Origin: Ruminococcus sp.
GTDB taxonomy: Bacteria > Bacillota > Clostridia > Oscillospirales > Ruminococcaceae
Assembly: GCA_017543595.1 (NCBI GenBank)
Contig: JAFYFU010000057.1
Coordinates: 1 to 45,400 of the forward strand
Length of the DNA: 45,400 nt
Direction of reading: 5' to 3'
Numbering within the stretch: position 1 is the first letter of the stretch; each line of letters opens with the position of its first letter. The notes under the pieces are model-generated. The model was not told the origin of the DNA and searched no databases. It saw only the letters and a list, made by a program, of their open reading frames with translations. The translations under genes were made by a program, and so were the position numbers. Positions 7,984-16,131 of this stretch are shown piece by piece.

Positions 7984-9156
7984 ATGAAAATAAGTCCCAG
8001 AAAAATAACAGCACTTATATTATCCGCTTCAATGCTTTCACTTTTCGGCACGGCTGAATATTACTCCGAAAAACTCCCCGTAAGTTTCATGACGGACAAG
8101 GGGCAAAGTATAAAAATAGCCGCATATCCGAACTTATCCTGCAAAAAGGATTCTCGGACAAGTGCAACAGTTTCGCTTTTCGGGGCTGTCCCCGTCAAGA
8201 ATATAGAAATAGACGAAAGGGAACTCCCTGTGCTTGCTGTGGGCGGAAATACTTTCGGGATAAAACTACTCATGGAAGGCGTACTCGTCACGGGTTTCGG
8301 AGAGGTTGAAAACGAAAACGGCATGAAATGCTGTCCCGCAGATGAATCGGGAATCCGAAAAGGCGATATAATCAAATCAGTAAACAATATCCCCGTGGAT
8401 TCAAATTCGCAGTTTCAGGATATAGTAAATTCCTCGGAAAATATTACCCTGACCATACAGCGTGACGGAAAAGAACAAGATATAGATATATTCCCCTGTA
8501 TTTCCGCTGACGGAGAGAAAAAATGCGGTATGTGGATTCGTGACAGCATAGCAGGCATAGGCACAATGACCTTTATAGACACCGAAACAGGCAGATTTGC
8601 AGGTCTCGGACACCCCATATGCGATACCGACACGGGAGGACTTATCCCCGTACAAAGCGGTGAAGCCGTACCCGTTGAAATTACCGATGCGAAAAAAGGA
8701 GTTTCGGGTATCCCCGGAGAAATTCACGGGCGGTTTTCGGGAGAAAGCTACGGACAGCTTATTCTTAATACCGAAACGGGAATATACGGGATATTAAATA
8801 ATCAAACTCTTGAAAATATCTGTTCCGATGCCGAAAAATTCCGTCTTGCCTGCCGTCAGGATATAACCGAGGGAGAGGCTTGTATTTATACATCTGTGTG
8901 CGGTGAAAATCCGAAAAAATATTCCGCATTGATTGAAAAAGTTGACTATAACAGTGATGACACGAAAAACATGGTTATTAAGATAACCGATGAAGAATTA
9001 ATCGAAAAGACAGGCGGTATAATTCAGGGTATGAGCGGAAGTCCCATAATTCAGAATGATAAAATCATAGGTGCGGTAACTCATGTGTTTGTTGCAGACC
9101 CCACAAGGGGATACGGAATTTTTGCCGAAAACATGATAAAAGATATCAACAGTTAA
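7984..9156 (+). CDS. spoIVB: SpoIVB-like serine peptidase (S55) with PDZ domain
   Basis: A 390-residue protein with one N-terminal hydrophobic anchor (about 8-25), a PDZ domain (about 100-170, with DESGIRKGDIIKSVNNIPV) and an S55 peptidase domain. Conserved motifs are GTMTFIDTETGRFAGLGH, with His at residue 210, and GMSGSPI with the catalytic Ser at 351-353. In Bacillus, SpoIVB signals from forespore to mother cell by cutting SpoIVFA to activate pro-sigma-K processing; length and domain order match. I chose the ATG at 7984 because AAGGAG is 7 nt upstream; the frame stays open to 7870 but that part overlaps the divergent gene. No sigma-F or sigma-G promoter was clear. Ruminococci are rarely seen to sporulate, so its current role is uncertain. 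Confidence 0.88.
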   Translation: MKISPRKITALILSASMLSLFGTAEYYSEKLPVSFMTDKGQSIKIAAYPNLSCKKDSRTSATVSLFGAVPVKNIEIDERELPVLAVGGNTFGIKLLMEGVLVTGFGEVENENGMKCCPADESGIRKGDIIKSVNNIPVDSNSQFQDIVNSSENITLTIQRDGKEQDIDIFPCISADGEKKCGMWIRDSIAGIGTMTFIDTETGRFAGLGHPICDTDTGGLIPVQSGEAVPVEITDAKKGVSGIPGEIHGRFSGESYGQLILNTETGIYGILNNQTLENICSDAEKFRLACRQDITEGEACIYTSVCGENPKKYSALIEKVDYNSDDTKNMVIKITDEELIEKTGGIIQGMSGSPIIQNDKIIGAVTHVFVADPTRGYGIFAENMIKDINS

Positions 9157-9190
9157 AAAAAGAACCGCTGTCGCATATTGCGGCGGCGGT
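9155..9190 (-). terminator. Terminator of the HPr gene
   Basis: An 11-bp imperfect GC-rich stem (9164-9174 with 9180-9190) followed on the minus strand by a run of seven T, directly after the HPr gene. It lies between convergent genes and has no T-tail on the plus strand. Confidence 0.7.
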
Positions 9191-9210
9191 CTGAGAATTT
9201 AATTTGCTTA

Positions 9211-9483
9211 TTATCTGTTTTCTTCGCTGAAACCGCTGTCTACGAGGTCAATAAGTGCATCAACAGCAGCTCTTTCATCTGAACCGTCAGCGATAACCTT
9301 AACCTGTGTACCGCCTACGATACCGAGTGAAAGGATTCCGAGAAGGCTCTTTGCATTGACTCTGCGCTCTTCCTTTTCAATCCAGATGGACGATTTGAAC
9401 TCGTTAGCCTTCTGGATAAAGAATGTTGCGGGTCTTGCGTGAAGTCCAACCTGATTCTTAACCAATACTTCTCTGACAAACAT
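9211..9483 (-). CDS. ptsH: HPr-family phosphocarrier protein
   Basis: A 90-residue HPr. With the start at 9483, the active-site histidine falls at residue 15 (GLHARPAT) and the regulatory serine at residue 46 (NAKSLLGILSLG), exactly the numbering of Bacillus HPr; this and AGGAG 8-9 nt upstream fix the start. His15 marks it as HPr rather than Crh. HPr carries phosphate from Enzyme I to sugar permeases, and HPr-Ser46-P is the co-repressor for CcpA in Firmicutes. No Enzyme I, permease or HPr kinase gene is nearby, so the regulatory role may be the main one. A hairpin in the leader (9508-9513 with 9525-9530) precedes the ribosome site. Confidence 0.93.
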   Translation of the reverse strand: MFVREVLVKNQVGLHARPATFFIQKANEFKSSIWIEKEERRVNAKSLLGILSLGIVGGTQVKVIADGSDERAAVDALIDLVDSGFSEENR

Positions 9484-9557
9484 ATACAACTCTCCTATCT
9501 TTGTAGTTGGCGGCGTTGCCTGAACCGCCATGCAAATATGTTTCTTTGCTGATTATT

Positions 9558-9586
9558 ATTATACAATAAAATTTCCCGTTAGTCAA
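9558..9586 (-). promoter_or_regulatory. Promoter of the HPr gene
   Basis: TTGACT (9581-9586), 17 nt, TATAAT (9558-9563) on the minus strand. Confidence 0.7.
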
Positions 9587-9935
9587 CGGATTTTTTTATT
9601 AAATGTACGAGTTTTGAATATTTTCTACATTTACATTAAACATGAGTATATTTTTTTCGCTTTGCTTGTTTAAATATCACAATAAAAATTGTGAAATTCT
9701 ATTGTTAAAGATATATAATTTTCAACAGAATATTATGTTAATATTGCTTACAGGAGAAATAAAGCAAAGATATACAGTTTGTTGACAAAACTTTTAAAAT
9801 ATAAGCATTTCTTTTACATATACGGTATATATTGCATATTAATTTACAGAATGTATTTTTTAAGGAAACATTTAAAAAAATAATATAGCTTTTTATATAT
9901 TTATTCAAAATTGTATTTACTAATTCAAATATTGT
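9587..9935. other. Gene-free AT-rich interval
   Basis: About 350 nt between the end of trmD and the HPr promoter. It is extremely AT-rich, holds no frame with a ribosome site, and I see no terminator, tRNA or repeat in it. Confidence 0.6.
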
Positions 9936-10658
9936 CTATTTTTTATTTTTATGCGGTTTTTCAGGGTGTTCGGAAATATACTTCTCATACATTTCGGGAC
10001 GGCGCAAGGCAGTTATTTCAAGGCTTTTTTCCTTTCGCCACTTCTGAATATTTGCATGATGACCCGAAAGAAGAATTTCGGGTACTCTTTCGCCCTCCCA
10101 TATTTCGGGTCTTGTATAATGAGGATATTCAAGCAGTCCGCTGTATATGCTTTCCTCCATGAAACATGAATCGCTTGGAAGTACGCCGTCACACATTCTC
10201 GCAACAGCGTCAGTCACTATCATGGCAGGAAGTTCCCCGCCCGTAAGGACATAATCCCCCACGGATATTTCCTCATCAACGATTTTGTCAATTATTCTCT
10301 GGTCAACGCCTTCATAGTGACCGCACAAAATAGCTATATTTTCCATTTTGGAAAGTTCCTTTGCCCTCTCCTGCGTGAAAACCTTTCCTTTCGGGGACAT
10401 ATATATAGTATGCGGTTTAGTACCCATTCTGTCACACACAGCCTCATAGCACCTGTAAATAGGTTCGCACTGCATGACCATTCCCATGCCTCCGCCGTAA
10501 GGAGTATCATCAACATGATTGTGCCTGTTGAAAGCGTAGTCTCTTATCTGACGGCAGTATATATCTATAAGTCCTGCTTTTCTTGCCCTGCCGATAATGC
10601 TTGAACCGAGTACAGCCTCGCACATTTCGGGAAAAAGCGTCATTATTTCTATTCTCAT
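9936..10658 (-). CDS. trmD: tRNA (guanine-N1)-methyltransferase TrmD
   Basis: A 240-residue SPOUT methyltransferase that makes m1G37 next to the anticodon. Family motifs run in order: MRIEIMTLFPEM at the start, DDTPYGGGMGMVM, ILCGHYEGVDQRI and SVGDYVLTGGELPAM (knot and AdoMet site), and LLSGHHANI. Length is normal for the family. The ATG overlaps the rimM stop in an ATGA tetranucleotide, so translation is coupled. The usual rpsP and KH-protein genes before rimM, and rplS after trmD, are absent here. Confidence 0.97.
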   Translation of the reverse strand: MRIEIMTLFPEMCEAVLGSSIIGRARKAGLIDIYCRQIRDYAFNRHNHVDDTPYGGGMGMVMQCEPIYRCYEAVCDRMGTKPHTIYMSPKGKVFTQERAKELSKMENIAILCGHYEGVDQRIIDKIVDEEISVGDYVLTGGELPAMIVTDAVARMCDGVLPSDSCFMEESIYSGLLEYPHYTRPEIWEGERVPEILLSGHHANIQKWRKEKSLEITALRRPEMYEKYISEHPEKPHKNKK

Positions 10659-11155
10659 TCAAAAAGCCCCTCCACAGGACGGATAAGCATTAAATTCCCG
10701 TCAACGTCCGTACTTACCACAACATCGGGAATTGCGGGGACAAGATATTCTTTTTCGCCCTGAATGACATAGACATCATTTGCGCCCGTCTGCATAATGT
10801 CCGTGATTTTTCCGTATAAAACGCCTGTATCTGCATCTTTTACTTCCATTCCAATCAAATCCTGTATAAAATAGGTATCCTCATCGAGAATCAAATCATC
10901 ACGGTGCATGAACAGTATTTTATTCCTGTATTTTTCCGCATCTTCGGGAGTATCAACGCCCTGAATCTTGGCGATTACCATATTTTTGAAAACTCTCGCA
11001 CGTTCGATAATTATTTCCTTTTTATCTTTTCCGATAAAAAGCCTGTCAAATTCGCTTAAAAGTTCGGGAGTATCCGTATAAGGCATAATTTTTACTTCTC
11101 CCCTTATGCCGTGGGTAGTAACTATTTTTCCTGCTTCAAGAAATTCTTTTTTCAT
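10655..11155 (-). CDS. rimM: 16S rRNA processing protein RimM
   Basis: A 166-residue 30S maturation factor. The N-terminal RimM domain starts with LEAGKIVTTHGIRGEVKI, and the C-terminal PRC-barrel (about 95-165) has DLIGMEV, YGKITDIMQTGANDVYVI and YLVPAIPDVV. AGGAG lies about 11 nt before the ATG. It forms a two-gene operon with trmD from the promoter at 11216-11244. A 7-bp leader hairpin (about 11185-11203, TATTTGC/GCAAATA) precedes the ribosome site. Confidence 0.96.
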   Translation of the reverse strand: MKKEFLEAGKIVTTHGIRGEVKIMPYTDTPELLSEFDRLFIGKDKKEIIIERARVFKNMVIAKIQGVDTPEDAEKYRNKILFMHRDDLILDEDTYFIQDLIGMEVKDADTGVLYGKITDIMQTGANDVYVIQGEKEYLVPAIPDVVVSTDVDGNLMLIRPVEGLFE

Positions 11156-11215
11156 ATTATTAATTGCTCCTGTAAAAAATTATATATTTGCTGAAAGCAA
11201 ATATTTATCTATTGA

Positions 11216-11244
11216 AGTATATAATATTTTATCTCTTTTGTCAA
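11216..11244 (-). promoter_or_regulatory. Promoter of rimM-trmD
   Basis: TTGACA (11239-11244), 17 nt, TATACT (11216-11221) on the minus strand. Confidence 0.75.
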
Positions 11245-11304
11245 GACGGATAAATTATTTTTTCCGTGGAATAATATTAACATCAAATAAAAGGAAGTGA
11301 TTTT

Positions 11305-11532
11305 ACGGTTGAAATTTATTCCTCCGATTACTGCATATGGAGCAGAAAAATGAAAAATTATCTCAATTCAAAGGGAATTGACTACCGTTCCATAGATGCG
11401 GCAGTCCCGGAAAATGCACAGAAAGCCTTTGAACTCACGGGACAGCGTGGAATCCCCGTTACCGTGATAGGAGATACTTCAATAGTGGGCTACAACACTC
11501 AGGCTGTTGACAATGCGCTGGAAAAAATATAA
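11305..11532 (+). CDS. Glutaredoxin-like protein with a non-standard start
   Basis: A thioredoxin-fold protein of about 75 residues. The reading frame gives VEIYSSDYCIWSRKMKNYL, with a CIWS (CxxS) redox site, then GQRGIPVTVIGD containing the cis-Pro, and a C-terminal VGYN. These are glutaredoxin/NrdH-like hallmarks. The first in-frame ATG, at 11350, lies after the active-site cysteine, so it cannot be the true start. In frame upstream, ACG at 11305 occupies the place expected for ATG, 7 nt after GGAAG. Either ACG is used as a weak start or the start codon has mutated. CxxS suggests monothiol or disulfide-isomerase-type chemistry. A terminator follows directly. Confidence 0.7.
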   Translation, partial: TVEIYSSDYCIWSRKMKNYLNSKGIDYRSIDAAVPENAQKAFELTGQRGIPVTVIGDTSIVGYNTQAVDNALEKI

Positions 11533-11538
11533 TATTTT

Positions 11539-11570
11539 AAAAAAAGTCCGTGAAACACTGGACTTTTTTT
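11539..11570 (+). terminator. Terminator after the glutaredoxin-like gene
   Basis: A-run, stem AAGTCC-GTG / CAC-T-GGACTT with loop AAA and one bulged T, then seven T. The right arm overlaps the -35 of the next promoter. Confidence 0.8.
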
Positions 11571-11587
11571 ATCATATGATATATAAT
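11559..11587 (+). promoter_or_regulatory. Promoter of the 11628-12992 lipoprotein gene
   Basis: TGGACT (11559-11564), 17 nt, TATAAT (11582-11587). The -35 lies inside the preceding terminator stem. Confidence 0.5.
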
Positions 11588-11627
11588 ACTATAAGATATA
11601 TTTTATTTCCGCAAAGAGGTTTTATTT

Positions 11628-12992
11628 ATGAAAAAATATTTAATTCTTTTGATTTCGGCTTTTATGGCTCTTTCCTGCTTTTCATGTGAAGATAAAAACA
11701 TGGAGGATACCCCCGAAAATCCTGAAATTCAGGAAGAAGTTCAGGACGATAACTCCCCCCGTGAATATACCGACAGTGATTTCAAGGATATAAGCGTAAT
11801 TACAACACGTTCGCAGGATAAACTCCGTGCGAATAACTATGAAAAAACTGTTGACCTTAATCTCGGAAAACGTGTTTCCCCCTGTAAGGCTGACGAATTT
11901 TACGAGAAATTTATCCCCTACTATTACATAAATCCGCAGTATCAGCAGACCAATGAAGAATACATAAAAGACATTCGTGAAGCTGAATCCGCAGGGCGTG
12001 CGGACTGGTTCTGCATAAACGGGAATATCATGTACTTTGTTGTGTCGCATGATGATTTCTGTTCTTACTATTCGCATGATATTTCCGTTTACAGCTATAA
12101 TTTCGACACTGAAATAACAGACGAACTTTATAATTATTCGGGTACTGACTACGGAATGAGCATTGAAAGACTTGAATACAGTGACGGTCTTTTCTTTGTT
12201 ACAACAAAAGGCTATACAAAAGATTTGATATTGACTCAGCACGGCTATGAGTACGGACCGAACAACAGCAGAACAGAAACAGCCCTCTGCCGTCTTGACG
12301 AAAAGAAAAAAGATATAGTTACCATACAGGAAGAACCTTATTTGGATTATTATTTCTCCGACAGCGAAAACGGCTTTATAATTAAAAATGTTGAATTTTC
12401 GGGAACAAACAACAGTGACGAAACATACACGCTTTCCGAATACAACAGCGAAACAAAGAAAACAACCGAGATTTTCAAGGGAGAACTTAATCAGATACCC
12501 GTACCCTGCGGAAACAGTTTCGTTACCTATTACAAGGACGACAGCAAAAATATTACTGTAAATGCAGAAAATTACACCCTTTCAACTGAATTAAAGGGAA
12601 ATGTAACTTATGCGTCCGAAAAAAGTCTGATTATTTCCCACAGTGACGATTTGTCGTCATACAGCAAAACAAGAATCTATATCTACAATTTCAAGACTAT
12701 GGAGAGATATGTAATTGATTTGTCGGATTACGGTTCATCTGTTTATCCCTGCGGAGAAAATTTAATAATAAGCGGTGACAACATGAACTATTATTTAATC
12801 CCTGAAAACGGAATGACATTTTTCCTCGGCACACAAAACGATATTCCTAAAACCGACAAGGAGTCAGGCAGAACATACATAACAAATATTGCAAGCGATG
12901 AGGGCTATTCCTCATACATGGACGATGAGGGAAAACTGAAACTCGCAAAGACAATGGGCGGAACAAGCGGAACAATTTTATTTATAGAATAA
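11628..12992 (+). CDS. Lipoprotein of unknown function
   Basis: A 454-residue protein. The N-terminus MKKYLILLISAFMALSCFSC is a lipoprotein signal with the modified cysteine at 17 or 20. An acidic Glu/Pro/Asp linker reaches about residue 45. The remainder is rich in Tyr, Ser, Asp and Asn, with repeated short beta-strand patterns (for example YYFSDSENGFIIKN and YIYNFKTMERYVIDL) like those in beta-propeller lipoproteins. I see no catalytic motif and do not recognise the family with confidence. AGAGG lies 8 nt before the ATG. It is a single gene between its own promoter and the inverted repeat upstream of the XRE regulator. Confidence 0.75.
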   Translation: MKKYLILLISAFMALSCFSCEDKNMEDTPENPEIQEEVQDDNSPREYTDSDFKDISVITTRSQDKLRANNYEKTVDLNLGKRVSPCKADEFYEKFIPYYYINPQYQQTNEEYIKDIREAESAGRADWFCINGNIMYFVVSHDDFCSYYSHDISVYSYNFDTEITDELYNYSGTDYGMSIERLEYSDGLFFVTTKGYTKDLILTQHGYEYGPNNSRTETALCRLDEKKKDIVTIQEEPYLDYYFSDSENGFIIKNVEFSGTNNSDETYTLSEYNSETKKTTEIFKGELNQIPVPCGNSFVTYYKDDSKNITVNAENYTLSTELKGNVTYASEKSLIISHSDDLSSYSKTRIYIYNFKTMERYVIDLSDYGSSVYPCGENLIISGDNMNYYLIPENGMTFFLGTQNDIPKTDKESGRTYITNIASDEGYSSYMDDEGKLKLAKTMGGTSGTILFIE

Positions 12993-13029
12993 ATGACCTG
13001 TCACGGTTTTTCCCTGTTTTACGTACTCT

Positions 13030-13064
13030 ACCGATAGTTGAGTCCCCGTTTTTCAACTGTCGGT
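13030..13064. promoter_or_regulatory. Inverted repeat ahead of the XRE gene promoter
   Basis: Arms of 12 bp, ACCGATAGTTGA (13030-13041) and TCAACTGTCGGT (13053-13064), pair with one G-T mismatch across 11 nt. It ends 4 nt before the -35 box of the 13118 gene, the position of an activator or autoregulator site. It has no T-tail, so it is not a good terminator for the upstream lipoprotein gene. Confidence 0.5.
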
Positions 13065-13067
13065 TCG

Positions 13068-13096
13068 TTGATTTCTGAGATAATCGGTGCTAAAAT
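13068..13096 (+). promoter_or_regulatory. Promoter of the XRE regulator
   Basis: TTGATT (13068-13073), 17 nt, TAAAAT (13091-13096). The transcript would start almost at the AAAGGAGG ribosome site, giving a very short leader. Confidence 0.6.
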
Positions 13097-13117
13097 GGAA
13101 TTGAAAGGAGGAGAACT

Positions 13118-13729
13118 ATGGACCAGATTAAAATCGGAAAATTCATAGCTTCAAAAAGAAAAGAACAGAAAATGACACAGGTACAGCTTGCCGAAAAACT
13201 CGGCATAACCGACCGTGCAGTTTCAAAATGGGAAACAGGAAAATCTTTGCCTGACGCTTCCATTATGCTTCAATTGTGCGGTTATCTCAAAATCACAGTC
13301 AACGACTTATTAAGCGGGGAGGTAGTTTCTATGGAGAACTATAATGAAAGAACAGAAAAAAACCTGATTGAAGTTATCAGGCAGAAAGAGGACGCAGACA
13401 AAAGACTGCTCACAATCGAAATTGTTATCGGTTTACTGTCAACGGCATTTTTGTTTACAATGGTAGCCGTAGCAGCCCTGATTCAGATGCAGGACAGCAT
13501 AAGATTTTTACTCATAGCCATAGGATTTGTACAGTTTCTTGTTGCAATGACATTTGCAATAAGAATTGAACAGACAGCAGGCTATTATGTATGTGCAAAA
13601 TGCGGTCACAGATACGTTCCTACTTTCGGAAGCGTAAATATGGCTATGCACTTCGGCAGAACACGCTACATGAGATGCCCTGAATGTAAAGAGAAATCAT
13701 GGCAGAAAAAAGTAATAAGCAAGGAATAA
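13118..13729 (+). CDS. Membrane-anchored XRE-family regulator with zinc ribbon
   Basis: A 203-residue protein in three parts. Residues about 7-62 are an XRE helix-turn-helix (MTQVQLAEKLGITDRAVSKWE, then SLPDASIMLQLCGYL), the form common in Clostridia. Two membrane helices follow at about 105-130 and 136-153. The C-terminus is a small zinc ribbon with CAKCGH and CPECKE. This layout suggests a DNA-binding protein tethered to the membrane, with the ribbon as sensor or partner site; that is inference. AAAGGAGGAG lies just before the ATG. The inverted repeat at 13030-13064 is a candidate target. A terminator follows. Confidence 0.85.
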   Translation: MDQIKIGKFIASKRKEQKMTQVQLAEKLGITDRAVSKWETGKSLPDASIMLQLCGYLKITVNDLLSGEVVSMENYNERTEKNLIEVIRQKEDADKRLLTIEIVIGLLSTAFLFTMVAVAALIQMQDSIRFLLIAIGFVQFLVAMTFAIRIEQTAGYYVCAKCGHRYVPTFGSVNMAMHFGRTRYMRCPECKEKSWQKKVISKE

Positions 13730-13732
13730 TAT

Positions 13733-13770
13733 AATCCCGAAAGCGGTTAATACTGCTTTCGGGATTTTTC
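13733..13770. terminator. Bidirectional terminator
   Basis: A perfect 12-bp stem, AATCCCGAAAGC (13733-13744) with its complement (13755-13766), then a T-run on the plus strand. It lies between the convergent XRE gene and nfnB, 7 nt after the nfnB stop. Confidence 0.85.
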
Positions 13771-13772
13771 TG

Positions 13773-15158
13773 TTATTTATTCTGAATATATTCGTCCATA
13801 GCGGCTGCGGCTTTTTTGCCTGCACCCATAGCGAGTATAACGGTTGCCGCACCTGTTACGGCATCACCGCCTGCATACACGCCTGTTTTTGAAGTAAGAC
13901 CGTTGTCATCAGCGATAATTCCACCCCATTTCTGAGTATCAAGTCCCTCTGTTGTGGATTTGATAAGCGGATTCGGAGAAGTACCTATCGACATGATAAC
14001 GCAGTCAGCCTCTATTTCAAAAAATGCACCGTCAATCGGAACAGGCTTTGCTCTGCCTGATGCATCGGGTTCGGAGAGTTTCATCTGCTGACAGATAACG
14101 CCCTTTACCCAGCCCTTGTCGGTAGAAGTTATCTCTGTGGGGTTTGTGAGGAATTTAAACTCAATTCCCTCCTCCATAGCGTGTTCAACTTCTTCTGCCC
14201 TTGCGGGGAGTTCCTTTTCTGTACGTCTGTAAACGATTGTTACATCTGCGCCGAGTCTCTTTGCACAGCGTGCAGCGTCCATGGCAACGTTTCCTCCGCC
14301 CACGATAACAGCCTTAGTGCCTGCCTTTATGGGAGTTGACGAACCGTCCTTATATGCTTTCATGAGGTTGATTCTTGTAAGAAATTCATTTGCAGAATAT
14401 ACGCCGTTGAGGTTTTCGCCCTTGATATTCATAAATCTGGGAAGTCCTGCTCCCGAACCTATGAACACGCTTTCAAAGCCTTCCTCCTGCATAAGCTCAT
14501 CAATTGAAATTGTCTTTCCGACAACGGTATTTGTTTCAACTTTTACACCGAGGGCTTTAAGACCTTCAATTTCTTTCTGAACAATAGACTTGGGAAGTCT
14601 GAACTCAGGGATTCCGTAGGAGAGAACTCCGCCTGCTATATGTAAAGCCTCAAATACCGTAACGTCATAGCCTTTCTTTGCGAGGTCTCCCGCACACGCA
14701 AGACCCGAAGGACCTGAGCCGATTATTGCGACTTTGTGACCGTTTGAAACGGGCTTTTCAACAGTTGTTTCGGGCTGTGAATTGTGCCAGTCAGCAACGA
14801 ATCTTTCAAGTCTGCCTATTGCAACGGGTTCGCCCTTTACGCCTCTTACACATTTGCTTTCGCACTGTGTTTCCTGCGGACAAACTCTGCCGCATACAGC
14901 GGGGAGAGAGCTTGATTTTGTGATTATCTTATAGGCTTCCGCAAAATTTCCCTGTGCAACCTGAGCGATAAACGCAGGAATATCAATCTGCACGGGACAG
15001 CCTGTGGAACAGGGCTTGTTTTTGCAGTTAAGGCATCTCTTAGCTTCATCTATTGCCTGTTCTTCCGTATAACCGAGAGCAACTTCCTTAAAGTTCTTGT
15101 TTCTCACATCGGGAGCCTGAACGGGCATTTCATTTCTTTTAAGTGACATATTCGGCAT
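13773..15158 (-). CDS. nfnB: NfnB-type NADPH-linked subunit (GltA/glutamate synthase small subunit family)
   Basis: A 461-residue iron-sulfur flavoprotein. An N-terminal [4Fe-4S] motif has cysteines at 42, 45, 50 and 54 (CLNCKNKPCSTGCP), followed by a second set in CGRVCPQETQC. The FAD fold shows IGSGPSGLACAGDLAKKG and the NADP(H) fold VGGGNVAMDAARCAKRLGAD. Annotation pipelines often call this GltA, but it follows directly on an NfnA-like gene (1 nt gap) and no glutamate synthase large subunit is present. The pair therefore fits NADH-dependent reduced ferredoxin:NADP+ oxidoreductase, which bifurcates electrons between ferredoxin, NADH and NADPH. The ribosome site AAGGGGG lies inside the end of nfnA. 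Confidence 0.88.
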   Translation of the reverse strand: MPNMSLKRNEMPVQAPDVRNKNFKEVALGYTEEQAIDEAKRCLNCKNKPCSTGCPVQIDIPAFIAQVAQGNFAEAYKIITKSSSLPAVCGRVCPQETQCESKCVRGVKGEPVAIGRLERFVADWHNSQPETTVEKPVSNGHKVAIIGSGPSGLACAGDLAKKGYDVTVFEALHIAGGVLSYGIPEFRLPKSIVQKEIEGLKALGVKVETNTVVGKTISIDELMQEEGFESVFIGSGAGLPRFMNIKGENLNGVYSANEFLTRINLMKAYKDGSSTPIKAGTKAVIVGGGNVAMDAARCAKRLGADVTIVYRRTEKELPARAEEVEHAMEEGIEFKFLTNPTEITSTDKGWVKGVICQQMKLSEPDASGRAKPVPIDGAFFEIEADCVIMSIGTSPNPLIKSTTEGLDTQKWGGIIADDNGLTSKTGVYAGGDAVTGAATVILAMGAGKKAAAAMDEYIQNK

Positions 15159-15159
15159 A

Positions 15160-15999
15160 TTATTCTACCCCCTTGAAAAGATTGCAGGCATCGTCATGGG
15201 CTTTTCTTTCAAAGTCCCTGTACATAGCACCTCTTGCCATAGCTTCATCGAAATCTATGAGATGACCGTCAAATTCAGGACCGTCAACGCAGGCAAATTT
15301 TGTCTGACCACCGACTGTAAGACGACAGCCTCCGCACATTCCCGTGCCGTCAATCATAATGGGATTCATAGATGCAACAGTAGGAATTTCATACTGTTTT
15401 GTAAGCTGACAGACAAATTTCATCATGATGAGAGGACCTATTGTGATAACTCTGTCGTATTTTTCTCCGCTTTCGATAAGCTTTTTGAGGGCATCTGTAA
15501 CAAGACCCTTTTCGCCTGCCGTTCCGTCATCGGACATGAGGACGAATTTGCTTGATGCAGCCTTAAATTCATCTTCAAGGATAACGAGGTCTTTGTTTCT
15601 GAATCCTACAACGGAATGAACTTCAACGCCGAGTTCATGAAGTTTTTTTGCAACGGGATAGGCAATTGCACAGCCAACGCCTCCGCCGACAACAGCGACT
15701 TTTTTAAGTCCTTCGGTTTCGGTAGCTCTGCCGAGAGGTCCTACAAAATCCTGCAAGCAGTCGCCCTCATTGAGATGATTTAATTTTTCGGTAGTTGCGC
15801 CCACTATCTGGAATATTATGGTAACGCTTCCGCTTTCTCTGTCATAGTCTGCAACAGTAAGGGGTATTCTCTCTCCCTCGCTGTCAGTCCTGAGAATGAT
15901 AAACTGTCCCGGTTCAGCTTTTCTTGCAACTTTGGGAGCATATATCCTCATAAGGGTAACAGTGGGATTGAGTGATTTCTTTTCAAGAATTTCAAACAT
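15160..15999 (-). CDS. nfnA: NfnA-type ferredoxin-NADP+ reductase subunit
   Basis: A 279-residue protein of the dihydroorotate dehydrogenase electron-transfer subunit family. FAD binding is shown by PGQFIILRTDSEGERIPLTV, NAD binding by VAVVGGGVGCAIAYPVAKKL, and a C-terminal [2Fe-2S] site by MCGGCRLTVGGQTKFACVDG. It carries the small-subunit role of Nfn: FAD, a [2Fe-2S] cluster and NADH. Length equals that of known NfnA proteins. AAGAAGG lies upstream of the ATG. It is first in the nfnA-nfnB operon with its own promoter (16055-16083) and a leader hairpin (16024-16031 with 16038-16045). PFOR in this window makes the reduced ferredoxin it would use. Confidence 0.9.
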   Translation of the reverse strand: MFEILEKKSLNPTVTLMRIYAPKVARKAEPGQFIILRTDSEGERIPLTVADYDRESGSVTIIFQIVGATTEKLNHLNEGDCLQDFVGPLGRATETEGLKKVAVVGGGVGCAIAYPVAKKLHELGVEVHSVVGFRNKDLVILEDEFKAASSKFVLMSDDGTAGEKGLVTDALKKLIESGEKYDRVITIGPLIMMKFVCQLTKQYEIPTVASMNPIMIDGTGMCGGCRLTVGGQTKFACVDGPEFDGHLIDFDEAMARGAMYRDFERKAHDDACNLFKGVE

Positions 16000-16054
16000 T
16001 TCCGTAACCTTCTTTCGTTTTATGTATCATCGCCGTTGACGATACTTATATAAT

Positions 16055-16083
16055 AATATATCACACTTTTTGCAATATGTCAA
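16055..16083 (-). promoter_or_regulatory. Promoter of nfnAB
   Basis: TTGACA (16078-16083), 17 nt, TATATT (16055-16060) on the minus strand. Confidence 0.75.
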
Positions 16084-16106
16084 TATATTTCTTTTCTCCG
16101 AAAATA

Positions 16107-16130
16107 TTATTCCCCTGCACAGACAGGGGA
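16107..16130 (-). terminator. Terminator after the 16132-16440 gene
   Basis: A 7-bp GC-rich stem, TCCCCTG with CAGGGGA (16111-16117 and 16124-16130), starts right after the stop codon. The tail on the minus strand is only moderately T-rich. Confidence 0.5.
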
Positions 16131-16131
16131 G

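Noticed and set aside
9576-9600. A plus-strand terminator-like hairpin CCGTT/AACGG plus T-run
   Set aside because: Only 5 bp, no plus-strand gene upstream, and it coincides with the -35 of the HPr promoter.
13773-15158. Annotation as glutamate synthase small subunit
   Set aside because: No large subunit is nearby, while an NfnA-like gene is directly upstream; NfnB fits better.
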